DNA from: Paeniglutamicibacter quisquiliarum
Lineage (GTDB): Bacteria; Actinomycetota; Actinomycetes; Actinomycetales; Micrococcaceae
Assembly (NCBI RefSeq): GCF_019084045.1
Contig: NZ_JAHRED010000001.1
Coordinates: forward strand, 372,001 to 436,000
Length of the DNA: 64,000 nucleotides
Reading direction: 5' to 3'
Below the pieces are notes generated by a model, which searched no databases, had not been told where the DNA came from, and was given only the letters and a program-made list of their open reading frames with translations. Of this stretch, positions 16,730 through 25,232 are shown in pieces. How positions within the stretch are numbered: the stretch's first letter is position 1; each line of letters begins with the position of its first letter. The position numbers were made by a program, and so were the translations under genes.

Positions 16730-18198
16730 GCGTCATTGCCGTCACCGGGGCCACCGGCTACATCGGCGGGAGACTGGTTCCGCTGCTGCTGGAACAGGGC
16801 CACAGCGTGCGGGTGCTCACCCGCCGCAGCAACGCCCTGCGCGATGTTCCCTGGGGGTCGCGGGTACAGATCGTGGAGGGGGACCTGACCGATCCGCAGG
16901 CCGCTGCCCAATTGTGCGAGGGAGCCGCGGTCCTCTACTACCTGGTCCACTCGATGGGCGGCACCAGCAATTTTGCCCCCGTCGAGGAACGCTGTGCCAA
17001 CACCATCGTGGAAGCGGCCAGGGCCGCAGGCCTCGGGCGTCTGGTCTATCTCTCGGGACTGCATCCCGAGGGCGAGCTGAGTCGCCACCTGGCCTCTCGG
17101 GTCAAGGTCGGGCGGATTCTGGAATCCAGCGGCATTCCCACCATTACGTTGCAGGCCGGGCTGATCATCGGCTCCGGGTCCGCAAGCTTCGAGATGGTCC
17201 GCCACCTCACCGACGTGCTTCCGGTGATGCCCGCCCCGCGATGGGTGCTGAACCGGGTCCAGCCCATCGCCGTGCGCGATGCCCTGCACTACCTGGGTGC
17301 ATGCGCGGGCCTGCCGCCGGAGGTGTCCGGCACCTACGACATCGGCGGGCCGGAGGCGCACAGCTACGGGGATATGATGCGCCTGTACGCCGATGCCGCG
17401 GGCATCCGCCGCCCGGTCATCCTGGCGCTGCCGGTGCTGACCCCGTGGCTGGCGGCCCAATGGGTCAACCTTGTCACCCCGATCCCGCGCTCGCTGGCCA
17501 TTCCGCTGGTCGAGTCCCTGCAGCACGACTGCGTGATGCGAAACCGCGACATCGATGCGGTCATCGACCGCCCCGCCGAGGGGCTGACCGGATACCGGCG
17601 CTCCGTCGAGCTGGCGCTGGCCAAGATGCGCGACGACACCGTGGAAACCACGTGGACGACCGCCCACGCCCTGGAAGCTCCCGCCGAGCCGCTGCCCTCG
17701 GATCCGCAATGGGCCGGGCACACCGTCTTCACCGATGTCCGGGAGCGGGAAACCAGCGCGAGTCCCGCTGCGTTGTTCCGGGTCATCGCGTCACTCGGCG
17801 GGGAAACCGGCTACTACTCGCTGCCCGGCGCGTGGGCGCTGCGCGGGATCCTGGACAAGCTCGCCGGGGGAGTGGGCCTGCGCCGCGGTCGGCGCAACCG
17901 CACCTCCCTCGCGTTGGGGGACGCGGTGGACTGGTGGCGCGTGGAAGAGCTGGTGCCGGATCGCCTGCTGCGCCTGCGCGCGGAAATGCGGGTCCCCGGG
18001 CGGGCATGGCTGGAGCTCTCGGTGGAACCGACCGAATCGGGGAGTCATTACAGGCAGCGTGCGGTGTTCTTCCCCGAGGGCTTGGCGGGCCGGCTGTACT
18101 GGCTGGCGATCCTGCCCTTCCACGGGGTGATTTTCTCCTCCATGGCCCGTCGCATCACCACTGCCGCCGAGGGGCTCGAGGCCAAGGACGAGGCCTAG
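16726..18198 (+). CDS. SDR family NAD(P)-binding protein with DUF2867 domain
   Basis: This 490-residue two-domain protein has an N-terminal atypical SDR fold (1-300) with the nucleotide motif TGATGYIGGRL at 7-17 and YYLVHSMG where a typical SDR has its active-site strand. The C-terminal DUF2867 domain (about 330-480) is a START-like fold. It is a cytoplasmic or membrane-associated oxidoreductase or isomerase of unknown substrate. It is co-translated with the TspO-like gene (ATGA overlap) and converges with a MarR gene with a 4-bp overlap. DUF2867 SDR proteins recur near carotenoid or lipid genes in actinobacteria, but their reaction is not known to me. Confidence 0.85.
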   Translation: MSVIAVTGATGYIGGRLVPLLLEQGHSVRVLTRRSNALRDVPWGSRVQIVEGDLTDPQAAAQLCEGAAVLYYLVHSMGGTSNFAPVEERCANTIVEAARAAGLGRLVYLSGLHPEGELSRHLASRVKVGRILESSGIPTITLQAGLIIGSGSASFEMVRHLTDVLPVMPAPRWVLNRVQPIAVRDALHYLGACAGLPPEVSGTYDIGGPEAHSYGDMMRLYADAAGIRRPVILALPVLTPWLAAQWVNLVTPIPRSLAIPLVESLQHDCVMRNRDIDAVIDRPAEGLTGYRRSVELALAKMRDDTVETTWTTAHALEAPAEPLPSDPQWAGHTVFTDVRERETSASPAALFRVIASLGGETGYYSLPGAWALRGILDKLAGGVGLRRGRRNRTSLALGDAVDWWRVEELVPDRLLRLRAEMRVPGRAWLELSVEPTESGSHYRQRAVFFPEGLAGRLYWLAILPFHGVIFSSMARRITTAAEGLEAKDEA

Positions 18199-18761
18199 TC
18201 TTCGGAGGGCTTGCGCTCGCCGACCGATCCGATGCTGTCCTCGAGGTCCATGGCCGTTTCGGCGAGGAACCGGATGACCACCTCGCGTTCGGCGGAGCTC
18301 AGCCGCGCGGCCGCGCCGAAGCGCGCGGCGTGGTGCCGACCGACCTGCTGGCGGGCGGCAAGATGCGTCTCGGGGGTCACGGTGATGCACAGGGATCGGC
18401 GGTCGGTGGGGTGTGCCGCGCGCACCACGTGGCCCGCCTTCTCCAGCCTGTCCACCATCTTGGTCACCGAAGCGGTGGTGATGCCCAGGTGCTTGGCCAG
18501 CATTCCCGGGGTCACCGCGGTGTCGGTGTTCTTGGCGGAGATCAGGAATCTGATAGCCCGCATGTCGGTCTCGTTCAGGTGCATGTAGCTTTGCGAGGCG
18601 CGGGAGATCTTGCGCTCAACGGCCCGCAGCCGACCCATTTCGGACATGATCCGATCGATCTGCAGCAGCGTTTCCTCGCTGAGCTGCGACCTGTCGATCA
18701 ATTCGCTGCGGGGATCGCTCGAGGCAAGGTTGAAGATCGTGGGAAGTTCCTCGCGGTCCAC
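18195..18761 (-). CDS. MarR family regulator related to the crt one
   Basis: This 188-residue MarR protein has a helix-turn-helix around GMLAKHLGITTASVTKMVDRL and the wing VVRAAHPTDRRSLCI. The segments NETDMRAIRFL and AAHPTDRRSL are very close to NETDFQALQHL and SAHPTDRRSL in the MarR that heads the crt operon, so the two look like paralogues bracketing the TspO-SDR pair. The start chosen is GTG at 18761, which has AAGGGAG upstream. An ATG at 18812 would add 17 residues. A long N-terminal extension of about 50 residues before the fold is unusual for MarR. Confidence 0.8.
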   Translation of the reverse strand: MDREELPTIFNLASSDPRSELIDRSQLSEETLLQIDRIMSEMGRLRAVERKISRASQSYMHLNETDMRAIRFLISAKNTDTAVTPGMLAKHLGITTASVTKMVDRLEKAGHVVRAAHPTDRRSLCITVTPETHLAARQQVGRHHAARFGAAARLSSAEREVVIRFLAETAMDLEDSIGSVGERKPSED

Positions 18762-18980
18762 TGGAATCCACTCCCTTTCCCTTGCGCAGGCTGATAAGTT
18801 CGACGTCCCCATGATACGACCCGGTCAGGCCACGGCCGGTATCGGCCGGGTTCTGCGACCGGGATGCTTTGCCTGGCCGTCTTAGTCGCCCCCTGTTAGC
18901 CCGGAGACCCGCGCGGCGGCCCCGGGGGGGTGCCCAATCTCACCGCCCACACTCTGGACATGCATGGGAGAATGGAATGG

Positions 18981-20297
18981 ATGACTTCCCCCGAAAAAAC
19001 CCCAGTGACCGTGCCTGCCACTACTGCGCCCGCCGCAGAGGACGCCGCGGCCCGCCGCGCCGCCCAGGCCGCGGCCCAGGGTGCCCAGCAAATGCGCATC
19101 TCCGAATCCCGTGCCAAGGCCGAGGGCCGTCCACAGGTGCGCCCCACCGCCGAGGGGTGGAAGCAGGCCATGGGCGAGGACGGCCGCCCGCAGCTCCAGT
19201 TCACCGCCAAGGCCCGCGTCAGCCAGCCCCCGGTGCACCTGGCCGACCTCACGCTGGCCGAGCGCGCCGCCAAGCTCAAGGAGATGGGCCTGCCCGGCTT
19301 CCGCGCCAAGCAGCTCTCGGTGCACTACTTCCAGCACTACACCACCGATCCCGAGCTGATGAGCGACCTGCCCAAGGACCGCCGCGCCGAGATCGCCGAG
19401 GTCATGTTCCCGAAGCTGCTCACCGAGGTGAAGCGACTGGCCACCGATGACGGCAAAACCATCAAGTTCCTCTGGCGTCTCTTCGACGGCTCGCTGGTCG
19501 AGTCGGTGCTGATGCGCTACAGCAACCGCATCACCCTGTGCATCTCCTCGCAGTGCGGCTGCGGCATGAACTGCCCGTTCTGCGCCACCGGCCAGGCCGG
19601 CCTGACCCGCAACATGTCCACCGCCGAGATCCTGGACCAGATCGTCCAGGCCAACCGCGTGATTGCCGAGGGCGGACTGGGCGGCCAGAAGCACCCGGAA
19701 GAGCGCGTGGGCAACATCGTCTTCATGGGCATGGGCGAACCGCTGGCCAACTACAAGCGCGTCATGAACGCCGTGCACCGCATGGTCGCCGAGGCCCCCG
19801 AGGGCCTCGGCATGAGCGCCCGCGGCATCACGGTCTCCACCGTGGGCCTGGTCCCTGCCATCAACAAGCTCTCCGAGGAGGGCGTGCCCGTCACCTTCGC
19901 GCTCTCGCTGCACGCGCCGGACGACGAGCTGCGCGACGAGATGATCCCGGTGAACTCGCGCTGGAAGGTCGACGAGGCACTGGATGCCGCGTTCAACTAC
20001 TACGTGAAGACCGGTCGCCGCGTTTCCATTGAGTACGCGCTGATCAAGGACATGAACGACCACGGCTGGCGCGCGGACCTGTTGGCCCGCAAGCTCAACG
20101 CCCGTGGCCGCGGCTGGGTGCACGTGAACCCGATCCCGCTGAACCCGACCCCGGGCTCGGTCTGGACCGCTTCCGAACCCGACGTGACCGCGGAGTTCAT
20201 CGACCGCCTGGAGTCCGCCGGCGTGCCCACCACGCTGCGCGACACCCGCGGCAAGGAAATCGACGGCGCATGCGGCCAGCTCGCCGCGGCTGAGTAG
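18981..20297 (+). CDS. rlmN: 23S rRNA A2503 / tRNA A37 C2-methyltransferase
   Basis: This 438-residue radical SAM enzyme has the cluster motif CGMNCPFC followed by ATGQAGLTRN, the SAM-binding stretch FMGMGEPLANY, and a C-terminal CG pair (DGACGQL) that supplies the methyl-carrying cysteine. It methylates the peptidyl-transferase-centre adenosine and certain tRNAs. The N-terminus up to about residue 75 is Ala-rich and specific to actinobacteria. The ATG at 18981 has GGGAGA 9 bases upstream, and earlier in-frame starts are possible. It is probably monocistronic or read together with the next gene 53 bp downstream. Confidence 0.95.
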   Translation: MTSPEKTPVTVPATTAPAAEDAAARRAAQAAAQGAQQMRISESRAKAEGRPQVRPTAEGWKQAMGEDGRPQLQFTAKARVSQPPVHLADLTLAERAAKLKEMGLPGFRAKQLSVHYFQHYTTDPELMSDLPKDRRAEIAEVMFPKLLTEVKRLATDDGKTIKFLWRLFDGSLVESVLMRYSNRITLCISSQCGCGMNCPFCATGQAGLTRNMSTAEILDQIVQANRVIAEGGLGGQKHPEERVGNIVFMGMGEPLANYKRVMNAVHRMVAEAPEGLGMSARGITVSTVGLVPAINKLSEEGVPVTFALSLHAPDDELRDEMIPVNSRWKVDEALDAAFNYYVKTGRRVSIEYALIKDMNDHGWRADLLARKLNARGRGWVHVNPIPLNPTPGSVWTASEPDVTAEFIDRLESAGVPTTLRDTRGKEIDGACGQLAAAE

Positions 20298-20350
20298 GCT
20301 GTAAGCACCACGTTGGGGCGCGATGCGCCATTGATGAGAAGAGTTCTTTG

Positions 20351-20818
20351 ATGTCGTTGGCAGCACCGTTTTTCCTTGACAAGTCCGACACCGCCAGCTG
20401 GAAGGCCCTGAACGGCCTTTCGCTCAAGGTCAAGGAAGCAGCGGATGCCGCCGGACTGGGCACCCGGCTTATCGAACTGCTCAACGTGCGCATTTCCCAG
20501 ATCAACGGCTGCTCGTTCTGCCTGGACATGCACTCGCGGATGGCGCTCGAGGCCGGCGAGACCTCCCAGCGCCTGGCGGTGCTCTCCACCTGGCGGGAAA
20601 CCTCGCTGTTCGACGACCTGGAGTCGGCCGCCCTGTCGGTAGCCGAGGCAGCCACCTCCCTGCCTGACTCGGAATCCCGGATTGCCGAGCTCGCGGCCTC
20701 CCGGCTGGTGCTTGATGACGCGCAGTTCTCCGCGGTCCAGTGGGCTGCCATCGCCATGAACGCCTTCAACCGCGTTTCCATCCTGTCCCAGCACCCGGTG
20801 CGCCCGAGCAAGAAGTAG
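20351..20818 (+). CDS. AhpD-like / carboxymuconolactone decarboxylase family protein
   Basis: This 155-residue protein has the AhpD-type redox motif CSFCLDMH near residue 54-61 in an all-helical fold (LIELLNVRISQINGCSFC). Members reduce peroxidatic partners or peroxides through the CxxC pair and a nearby His. The ATG at 20351 has GAGAAGAG upstream, 53 bp after rlmN. The downstream oxygenase gene begins 7 bp after its stop, so the two are an operon. Physiological substrate unknown; a detoxifying role is inferred from family. Confidence 0.87.
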   Translation: MSLAAPFFLDKSDTASWKALNGLSLKVKEAADAAGLGTRLIELLNVRISQINGCSFCLDMHSRMALEAGETSQRLAVLSTWRETSLFDDLESAALSVAEAATSLPDSESRIAELAASRLVLDDAQFSAVQWAAIAMNAFNRVSILSQHPVRPSKK

Positions 20819-20825
20819 CGGCGCC

Positions 20826-21644
20826 ATGGCGAGGGGCACGAACACCATCCGGGGCGCGAAGGCGCACCCCGAATCCGTGCTCTCCCGCTTTGCCCCCGAA
20901 GCCGTGTATCTGCTGGGCGGCGGCCGGGCGATCCTGTTGCAGCTCGCGTTGCCCGGCGTTGGCCACGGCGTGGCCAGGCATTCTAATTTTGCATCCAACC
21001 CGTTGGGCCGGCTCAACGGCACCTTGACCTATATCTACGCCCTGAGCAACGGAACCGACGAACAGCGGGCCAAGGTTCGAGGCATCGTCCATGCAGCCCA
21101 CGCACCGGTCAAGGCGGCCGCCGCCAAGGACGGCTCGCACCCCGCGTACTCCGCGCGCGACCCGAAGCTGCAATTGTGGGTCGCGGCCACACTCTACGAC
21201 TCCGCCGTGCAGATCCAGCGCGCGGTGTTCCCACCACTGGACGAGGACACCGCCGAGGCGCTGTACAGGGACTACGCGCAGCTGGGTACCGAGCTGGGCA
21301 TGCCGGCGCACCTCTGGCCGGCCACCCGGGCGGACTTCGCCGAATACTGGGCCCGGACCCTGGGACAGATGCGGGTCGATGGCCCGGTTCGCGCGGTGGC
21401 CCATGAGCTGCTGGCCGCCAAGCATGCTCCCTGGTGGATGCGCGCGGCGATGCCTCTGGTCCGGCTCATGTCCATCGGGCTGCTGCCCGAGCCGGTGCGC
21501 GCCATGTTTGGCTTCGAATTCGGCGCGCGTCAACAACGGGGAGTGGATCTGGTGTTTCGCTGCGCTCGCATTTCGATGCGCATCCTGCCGCGGGCCATCC
21601 GGCACTTTCCCATGCGTTTCTACTTGCGCCGTTTGGGTAGCTGA
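20826..21644 (+). CDS. MpaB/DUF2236 family oxygenase
   Basis: This 272-residue helical protein matches the oxygenase MpaB family (DUF2236, related to latex-clearing rubber oxygenase and fungal mpaB). It has an AVYLLGGGRAILLQLALPGVG start, HSNFASNPLGRL, and a C-terminal MRFYLRRLG. Family members bind b-type heme and can cleave isoprenoid or other unsaturated chains, but the substrate cannot be read from sequence. It is 7 bp downstream of the AhpD-like gene in the same direction. A chain-cleaving activity on isoprenoids would be interesting beside a carotenoid cluster, but this is speculative. Confidence 0.8.
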   Translation: MARGTNTIRGAKAHPESVLSRFAPEAVYLLGGGRAILLQLALPGVGHGVARHSNFASNPLGRLNGTLTYIYALSNGTDEQRAKVRGIVHAAHAPVKAAAAKDGSHPAYSARDPKLQLWVAATLYDSAVQIQRAVFPPLDEDTAEALYRDYAQLGTELGMPAHLWPATRADFAEYWARTLGQMRVDGPVRAVAHELLAAKHAPWWMRAAMPLVRLMSIGLLPEPVRAMFGFEFGARQQRGVDLVFRCARISMRILPRAIRHFPMRFYLRRLGS

Positions 21645-21896
21645 ACGGCCTGATTCGTTAGCCACCTGGCTGCCGGTATTGCCTTGTCTTGGGGCTTGCG
21701 GCTAGTCGTTAGGGGCATCCTTCCAATCTTGCCCGGCAATTGGCCATCCTTTCGCCAAACCCCCGCAACCGTACTGTATTGGCTCCCGGGCGCTGTTAGC
21801 TTGTGGAAGAGGAAGAGACTCCGCGTATGACTGTCTCACGCGCTTGATCCATCAGCGTTCCGGCAGCGACAAGGTATTTGTAGCAAGGGGGAGCTA

Positions 21897-22502
21897 ATGG
21901 CTCAGAAGGACAAGAACCGCAAGATCCGGGCGATACTGGCCGGCGGATTGGTGCTGGGCGTCGGTGCAGCGGTAACGCTTGCCGCATGGAACGACTCCGA
22001 GTTCGCGCAGGGCGTCTTCGGCGCCGGACATTTCAACATCCAGGGAAGCACCGACGGCACGACCTTCAGCGACCATGCCTCCGTCGGCGCGGCCGCTCCG
22101 CTTGGATTCTCGGCCGGCTTCGACAACCTCAGCCCCGCCGACACGGCCGCAGCACCCTTCGTGCTGCACCTGGACGCGGCCACCACCAACGACGCCACGG
22201 TCTCCGTTGATGCGGCCAGCGCCACGGGCACCGCAGCGGCCGAACTCACCTACGGGATCGTCCAGGTCGACTCGCTCGCGGCATGCACCCCCACAGCAAC
22301 CGGCTCGCAAACCATCGTCCCGTCCGGCACGGCCATGGACTCCGTCGCCGGTGCCAGCACGTTCACCCTGGCACAGAGCACGGTGGACGGCGCCCCCGGC
22401 GCCGACGTGTTCCTGTGCGTGCAGGTAACCGCCGGCCCAACCATCGCCCAAGACACCGCGGCCAACGGAAACTGGGCATTCCTCGGCAGCTCGACTTCCT
22501 AA
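21897..22502 (+). CDS. SipW-dependent secreted surface protein 1
   Basis: This 201-residue protein has a short basic N-terminus (KDKNRK), a hydrophobic stretch LAGGLVLGVGAAVTLA (15-29) and then AAWNDSEFAQGVFGAGHFNIQG. This is the alternate signal peptide of TasA/camelysin-type proteins cleaved by SipW. The mature part is Thr/Ala/Ser-rich, predicted beta-rich, with two cysteines (130 and 174) that could form a disulfide. The TasA family forms extracellular fibres or surface layers. The start has AAGGGGGAG upstream. First gene of a four-gene cassette. The 252-bp region before it holds no gene that I can see. Confidence 0.82.
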   Translation: MAQKDKNRKIRAILAGGLVLGVGAAVTLAAWNDSEFAQGVFGAGHFNIQGSTDGTTFSDHASVGAAAPLGFSAGFDNLSPADTAAAPFVLHLDAATTNDATVSVDAASATGTAAAELTYGIVQVDSLAACTPTATGSQTIVPSGTAMDSVAGASTFTLAQSTVDGAPGADVFLCVQVTAGPTIAQDTAANGNWAFLGSSTS

Positions 22503-22511
22503 AACCGCCGG

Positions 22512-23120
22512 ATGCGACACACCAAGACGACGGTTTCCAGGCGGCGTTTCACCCGTCTCAGAGCCGTCCTGGCCGGTGGCCTGGTGCTCGGAATCGGCAC
22601 CACGGCCACGCTTGCCGCGTGGACCGATGAGGAACACGCCTCCGGATCCTTTCAGGCCGGCACCTTCTCGATCGTCGGCAGCACCAACGGCACCGAGTTC
22701 AGCGATCACCCGACCGCTCCGGGCGCCCCGCTTGTTTTCAGCGTGACACCGGACGCCATGGTGCCGGGCACGACGGTGTTCGCCCTGTACTCCGTGAAAA
22801 CCGCGAATTCCAGCGTCGCCGGCTCCGTGCAATTGGCGGCGGACCCGGGAAACGGCACCGGGCTCGGGGAATACCTGCGCTATGGCGTCAGCGGGGTCCC
22901 GGGAACGACCTGCAACGCCGCCACGTTCGCGGCGGGCACCTCCGTCGTCTCCGCGGGTACCGGGCTGACCTCGGGGTCCGCCGCCAAGATCGCGCTGGGG
23001 GCCAAGGGGTCCTCCACCGTAAACTACTGCTTCGCCGTCACCCTGCCCACGACAGCACCCAACGCCGCCCAGGGAACGGTCCTCACCGGACGCTGGGCCT
23101 TCGCCGCGACGGCCGAGTAG
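22512..23120 (+). CDS. SipW-dependent secreted surface protein 2
   Basis: This 202-residue paralogue of the preceding gene has the same basic start, LAGGLVLGIGTTATLA, then AAWTDEEHASGSFQAGTFSIVGST and two cysteines at 134 and 173. Both proteins end in a similar GxWAF strand. It starts 9 bp after the upstream stop, so it is co-transcribed. It is likely exported and processed by the SipW-like peptidase encoded next. Function as a fibre or matrix subunit is inferred from the TasA-like signal, since the mature sequences are not close to any named protein I know. Confidence 0.82.
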   Translation: MRHTKTTVSRRRFTRLRAVLAGGLVLGIGTTATLAAWTDEEHASGSFQAGTFSIVGSTNGTEFSDHPTAPGAPLVFSVTPDAMVPGTTVFALYSVKTANSSVAGSVQLAADPGNGTGLGEYLRYGVSGVPGTTCNAATFAAGTSVVSAGTGLTSGSAAKIALGAKGSSTVNYCFAVTLPTTAPNAAQGTVLTGRWAFAATAE

Positions 23121-23131
23121 CCGGGCCTGAC

Positions 23132-24331
23132 ATGGATAGGCGGATGCGGGGCGCGGGGAGGTTCCTGGGCGATGCCATGTTGAGCCTGGCGGCGTTCGGG
23201 GGATTTGTCTGTGTCTTGCTGGTCATTCTCGCTTTTGTATTCAACGTTTCCCTGATCATGTTCAAGACCGGTTCCATGGGCCCGACGATCCCTGCCGGGT
23301 CGCTGGCGGTGGTGCGCGAGATACCCGCGACTAAGATCCGGGTCGGGGATGTCGTGACCGTTGAGCGCCTGGCGGCCCTCCCGATCACGCACCGCGTGAC
23401 CTCCGTGGGCGACGGTCCGTCGGATGCAGAACGAGTCATCACGATGAAGGGGGACGCCAACGAGGCGGCGGACCCGGCCCCATACACCGTCAGCGACGTC
23501 CGGATCGTCATGGGATCCGTGCCGAACCTGGCCTACGGCGTGGTGTGGCTGTCCAGTCCATGGGTGCTTGCCCTCCTGACCCTCGGCGCGTCGGCGTTGG
23601 TCACGTGGGCGTTCTGGCCGCGCGAATCCCGGGAAGAAGATGATGCCGCCGAGGAAGATCAGATTCGCATTCCCGGGCAACCCGGGACCGGCACGCATCC
23701 TGCGCTGGTCTTCCTCGTCGCACCCCTGGCCCTTGGGTTTGCCGTGGCAGCCCCCTCCCAGGCCGCCACGGAGGAGATCGTATCCAGTGGGCATCTGAGG
23801 TTGACCACGATCGGGGACAAAGCTGCAATGGCCCATCTGGTCCCCGGGGAACCCGTGCATTGGCAGGTCGGCGTTGCCGTCGAGGACTCGCCGCCGGGCG
23901 AAGTGAGCATCGAACGGCTGGGCAGCGGGAACGCGGGACTGGGACTGCACGCGGCCATCCGCTCCTGTGACCGGCGATGGGTCGCGGGGACCTGCCCCGG
24001 GGACACCGACAAGCTGCAGGGCGCGACTCCGGTTGCCGTTGACGGGATCACGCGGCAGCTGACGACCATCTCCTCGGCGGAGCAGCGTTGGCTGCTGTTC
24101 GATCTCTGGCTGCCGGCGGGCGGCCGCCCCGATGCCGCGGGCGGGCCCGTCAACTTAGAGGTGCACGCCGCCGGATCCGGCGATGGCCTCATGGTTTCAC
24201 CCGGACCGGCCGGCCCGCTCGCCCCCACCGGAACCAACCCGCTGTTGGCCTTGTTCGCCGCCGTGGCCTCCGTTGGTCTCGGGCTCGCACTGGCCGGGGC
24301 GGCAAAAGTGTCAAGGAAGTGGAAGCGATGA
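23132..24331 (+). CDS. sipW: SipW-like signal peptidase fused to an LAPTG-anchored ectodomain
   Basis: This 399-residue protein has two parts. Residues 1-165 are a SipW/ER-type signal peptidase: a membrane helix (16-40), catalytic Ser48 in TGSMGPTIPAG, His87 in ITHRV (Ser-His type, no Lys), the MKGDANEAADP box and a second helix (143-162). After an acidic linker comes a third hydrophobic segment (190-209) and a beta-rich domain of about 150 residues. It ends with LAPTG at 363-367, a hydrophobic helix and KVSRKWKR, a typical sortase signal. Class E sortases of high-GC Gram-positives use LAXTG. A peptidase carrying its own wall-anchored domain is unusual. It overlaps the next gene as ATGA. Confidence 0.8.
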   Translation: MDRRMRGAGRFLGDAMLSLAAFGGFVCVLLVILAFVFNVSLIMFKTGSMGPTIPAGSLAVVREIPATKIRVGDVVTVERLAALPITHRVTSVGDGPSDAERVITMKGDANEAADPAPYTVSDVRIVMGSVPNLAYGVVWLSSPWVLALLTLGASALVTWAFWPRESREEDDAAEEDQIRIPGQPGTGTHPALVFLVAPLALGFAVAAPSQAATEEIVSSGHLRLTTIGDKAAMAHLVPGEPVHWQVGVAVEDSPPGEVSIERLGSGNAGLGLHAAIRSCDRRWVAGTCPGDTDKLQGATPVAVDGITRQLTTISSAEQRWLLFDLWLPAGGRPDAAGGPVNLEVHAAGSGDGLMVSPGPAGPLAPTGTNPLLALFAAVASVGLGLALAGAAKVSRKWKR

Positions 24332-24882
24332 AAAATGCCGCGCCGCAGGACTTGAACACGCGAAGGCAGCGCCGCAGCCGAAGGCGCCTTGGCGCTGCCG
24401 CGGCGATGTGTGCCGGGCTTCTGGTTGCGTTGGTCCCGCCCGCTGCGACGACGGCCGCCTGGACGGATGCCGAACACTCCTCGGCAGGCTTCGCGGCGCT
24501 GGTGGTTCCGGCCCCGGTCATCGACAGTTGCACGGCGGAGAGTGTTTTGGTCAATTTGAGTCTCAGACCCAGGGTCATTCTCACCTGGCACTATCCATCG
24601 GTCGGATACACCCGTGCCGGGGCGCAATACTGGTCGGGAACCAGTGTGGCCAACCTGGCCCAGGTGTCAGAAGGAAACGGGCTTTCGACGACAGGCGCGG
24701 ATCCCGGCCCCTACACCAGCACGTTCCAGGGTGGCTTGCTGGCCGGGCTTCTCGGGGGAACGGCACACGTCGGAATATCTGCCGGGCACGCCTCCGGCTG
24801 GTCTTCGAAGATTTCGACCGCCCGTGCGACCTTCCCCCTGCTCGTGGGTTCGGGCTCCTGTGTGATCACCAACGCCTCCTGA
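24328..24882 (+). CDS. SipW-dependent secreted surface protein 3
   Basis: This 184-residue protein has a twin-arginine-rich basic start (RRQRRSRRR), a hydrophobic core AAAAMCAGLLVALVPPA and the SipW-type cleavage region TTAAWTDAEHSSAGFAAL. The mature part contains two cysteines (near residue 68 and close to the C-terminus) and no known domain. It overlaps the SipW-like gene (ATGA), so is the last gene of the cassette. It is less like proteins 1 and 2 than they are like each other. A minor or anchoring subunit role is only a guess. Confidence 0.77.
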   Translation: MKNAAPQDLNTRRQRRSRRRLGAAAAMCAGLLVALVPPAATTAAWTDAEHSSAGFAALVVPAPVIDSCTAESVLVNLSLRPRVILTWHYPSVGYTRAGAQYWSGTSVANLAQVSEGNGLSTTGADPGPYTSTFQGGLLAGLLGGTAHVGISAGHASGWSSKISTARATFPLLVGSGSCVITNAS

Positions 24883-24988
24883 GGGAGGCCGACTGATGCG
24901 ATCTCGATGTAATCCGCGGGCCGGCGCGTCACGGCATCAAGGACGCAGCCGGGGGAAAATGAAACGACCTGTGTCCAGGACGTCCGGC

Positions 24989-25105
24989 TTAGGCGCAGTG
25001 GCAGCGATCTGCCACGGCCACGTCGCCGAGGGCATCCTCGATGTGTTCACCGCAGCCTGCCCAGGTCGGCTTGGCACAGCTGTCGCAGGTGATCTTCTTG
25101 CACAT
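24989..25105 (-). CDS. 38-residue Cys-rich microprotein
   Basis: A short ORF reads MCKKITCDSCAKPTWAGCGE and continues to a CHCA end, with six cysteines in 38 residues. The ATG at 25105 has AGGGAG 7 bases upstream, which makes translation likely. The CxxC-type spacing suggests a metal-binding (zinc) or redox peptide. Small proteins of this kind with the TWAGCG core are, to my knowledge, common but uncharacterised in Micrococcaceae. It is divergent from thioredoxin, 128 bp apart, which makes a thiol link plausible but unproven. Confidence 0.72.
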   Translation of the reverse strand: MCKKITCDSCAKPTWAGCGEHIEDALGDVAVADRCHCA

Positions 25106-25232
25106 GTGGTGGCTCCCTTGGAGAATTTTGAACGAACTACCTAGGAATATTACCGTTGCCCGTGCGGTTGACCTATTTGCGGATCCGCTCGTGATCCGCG
25201 GAAATCAAACCTCCCGAAGGGATGAAGCACGC

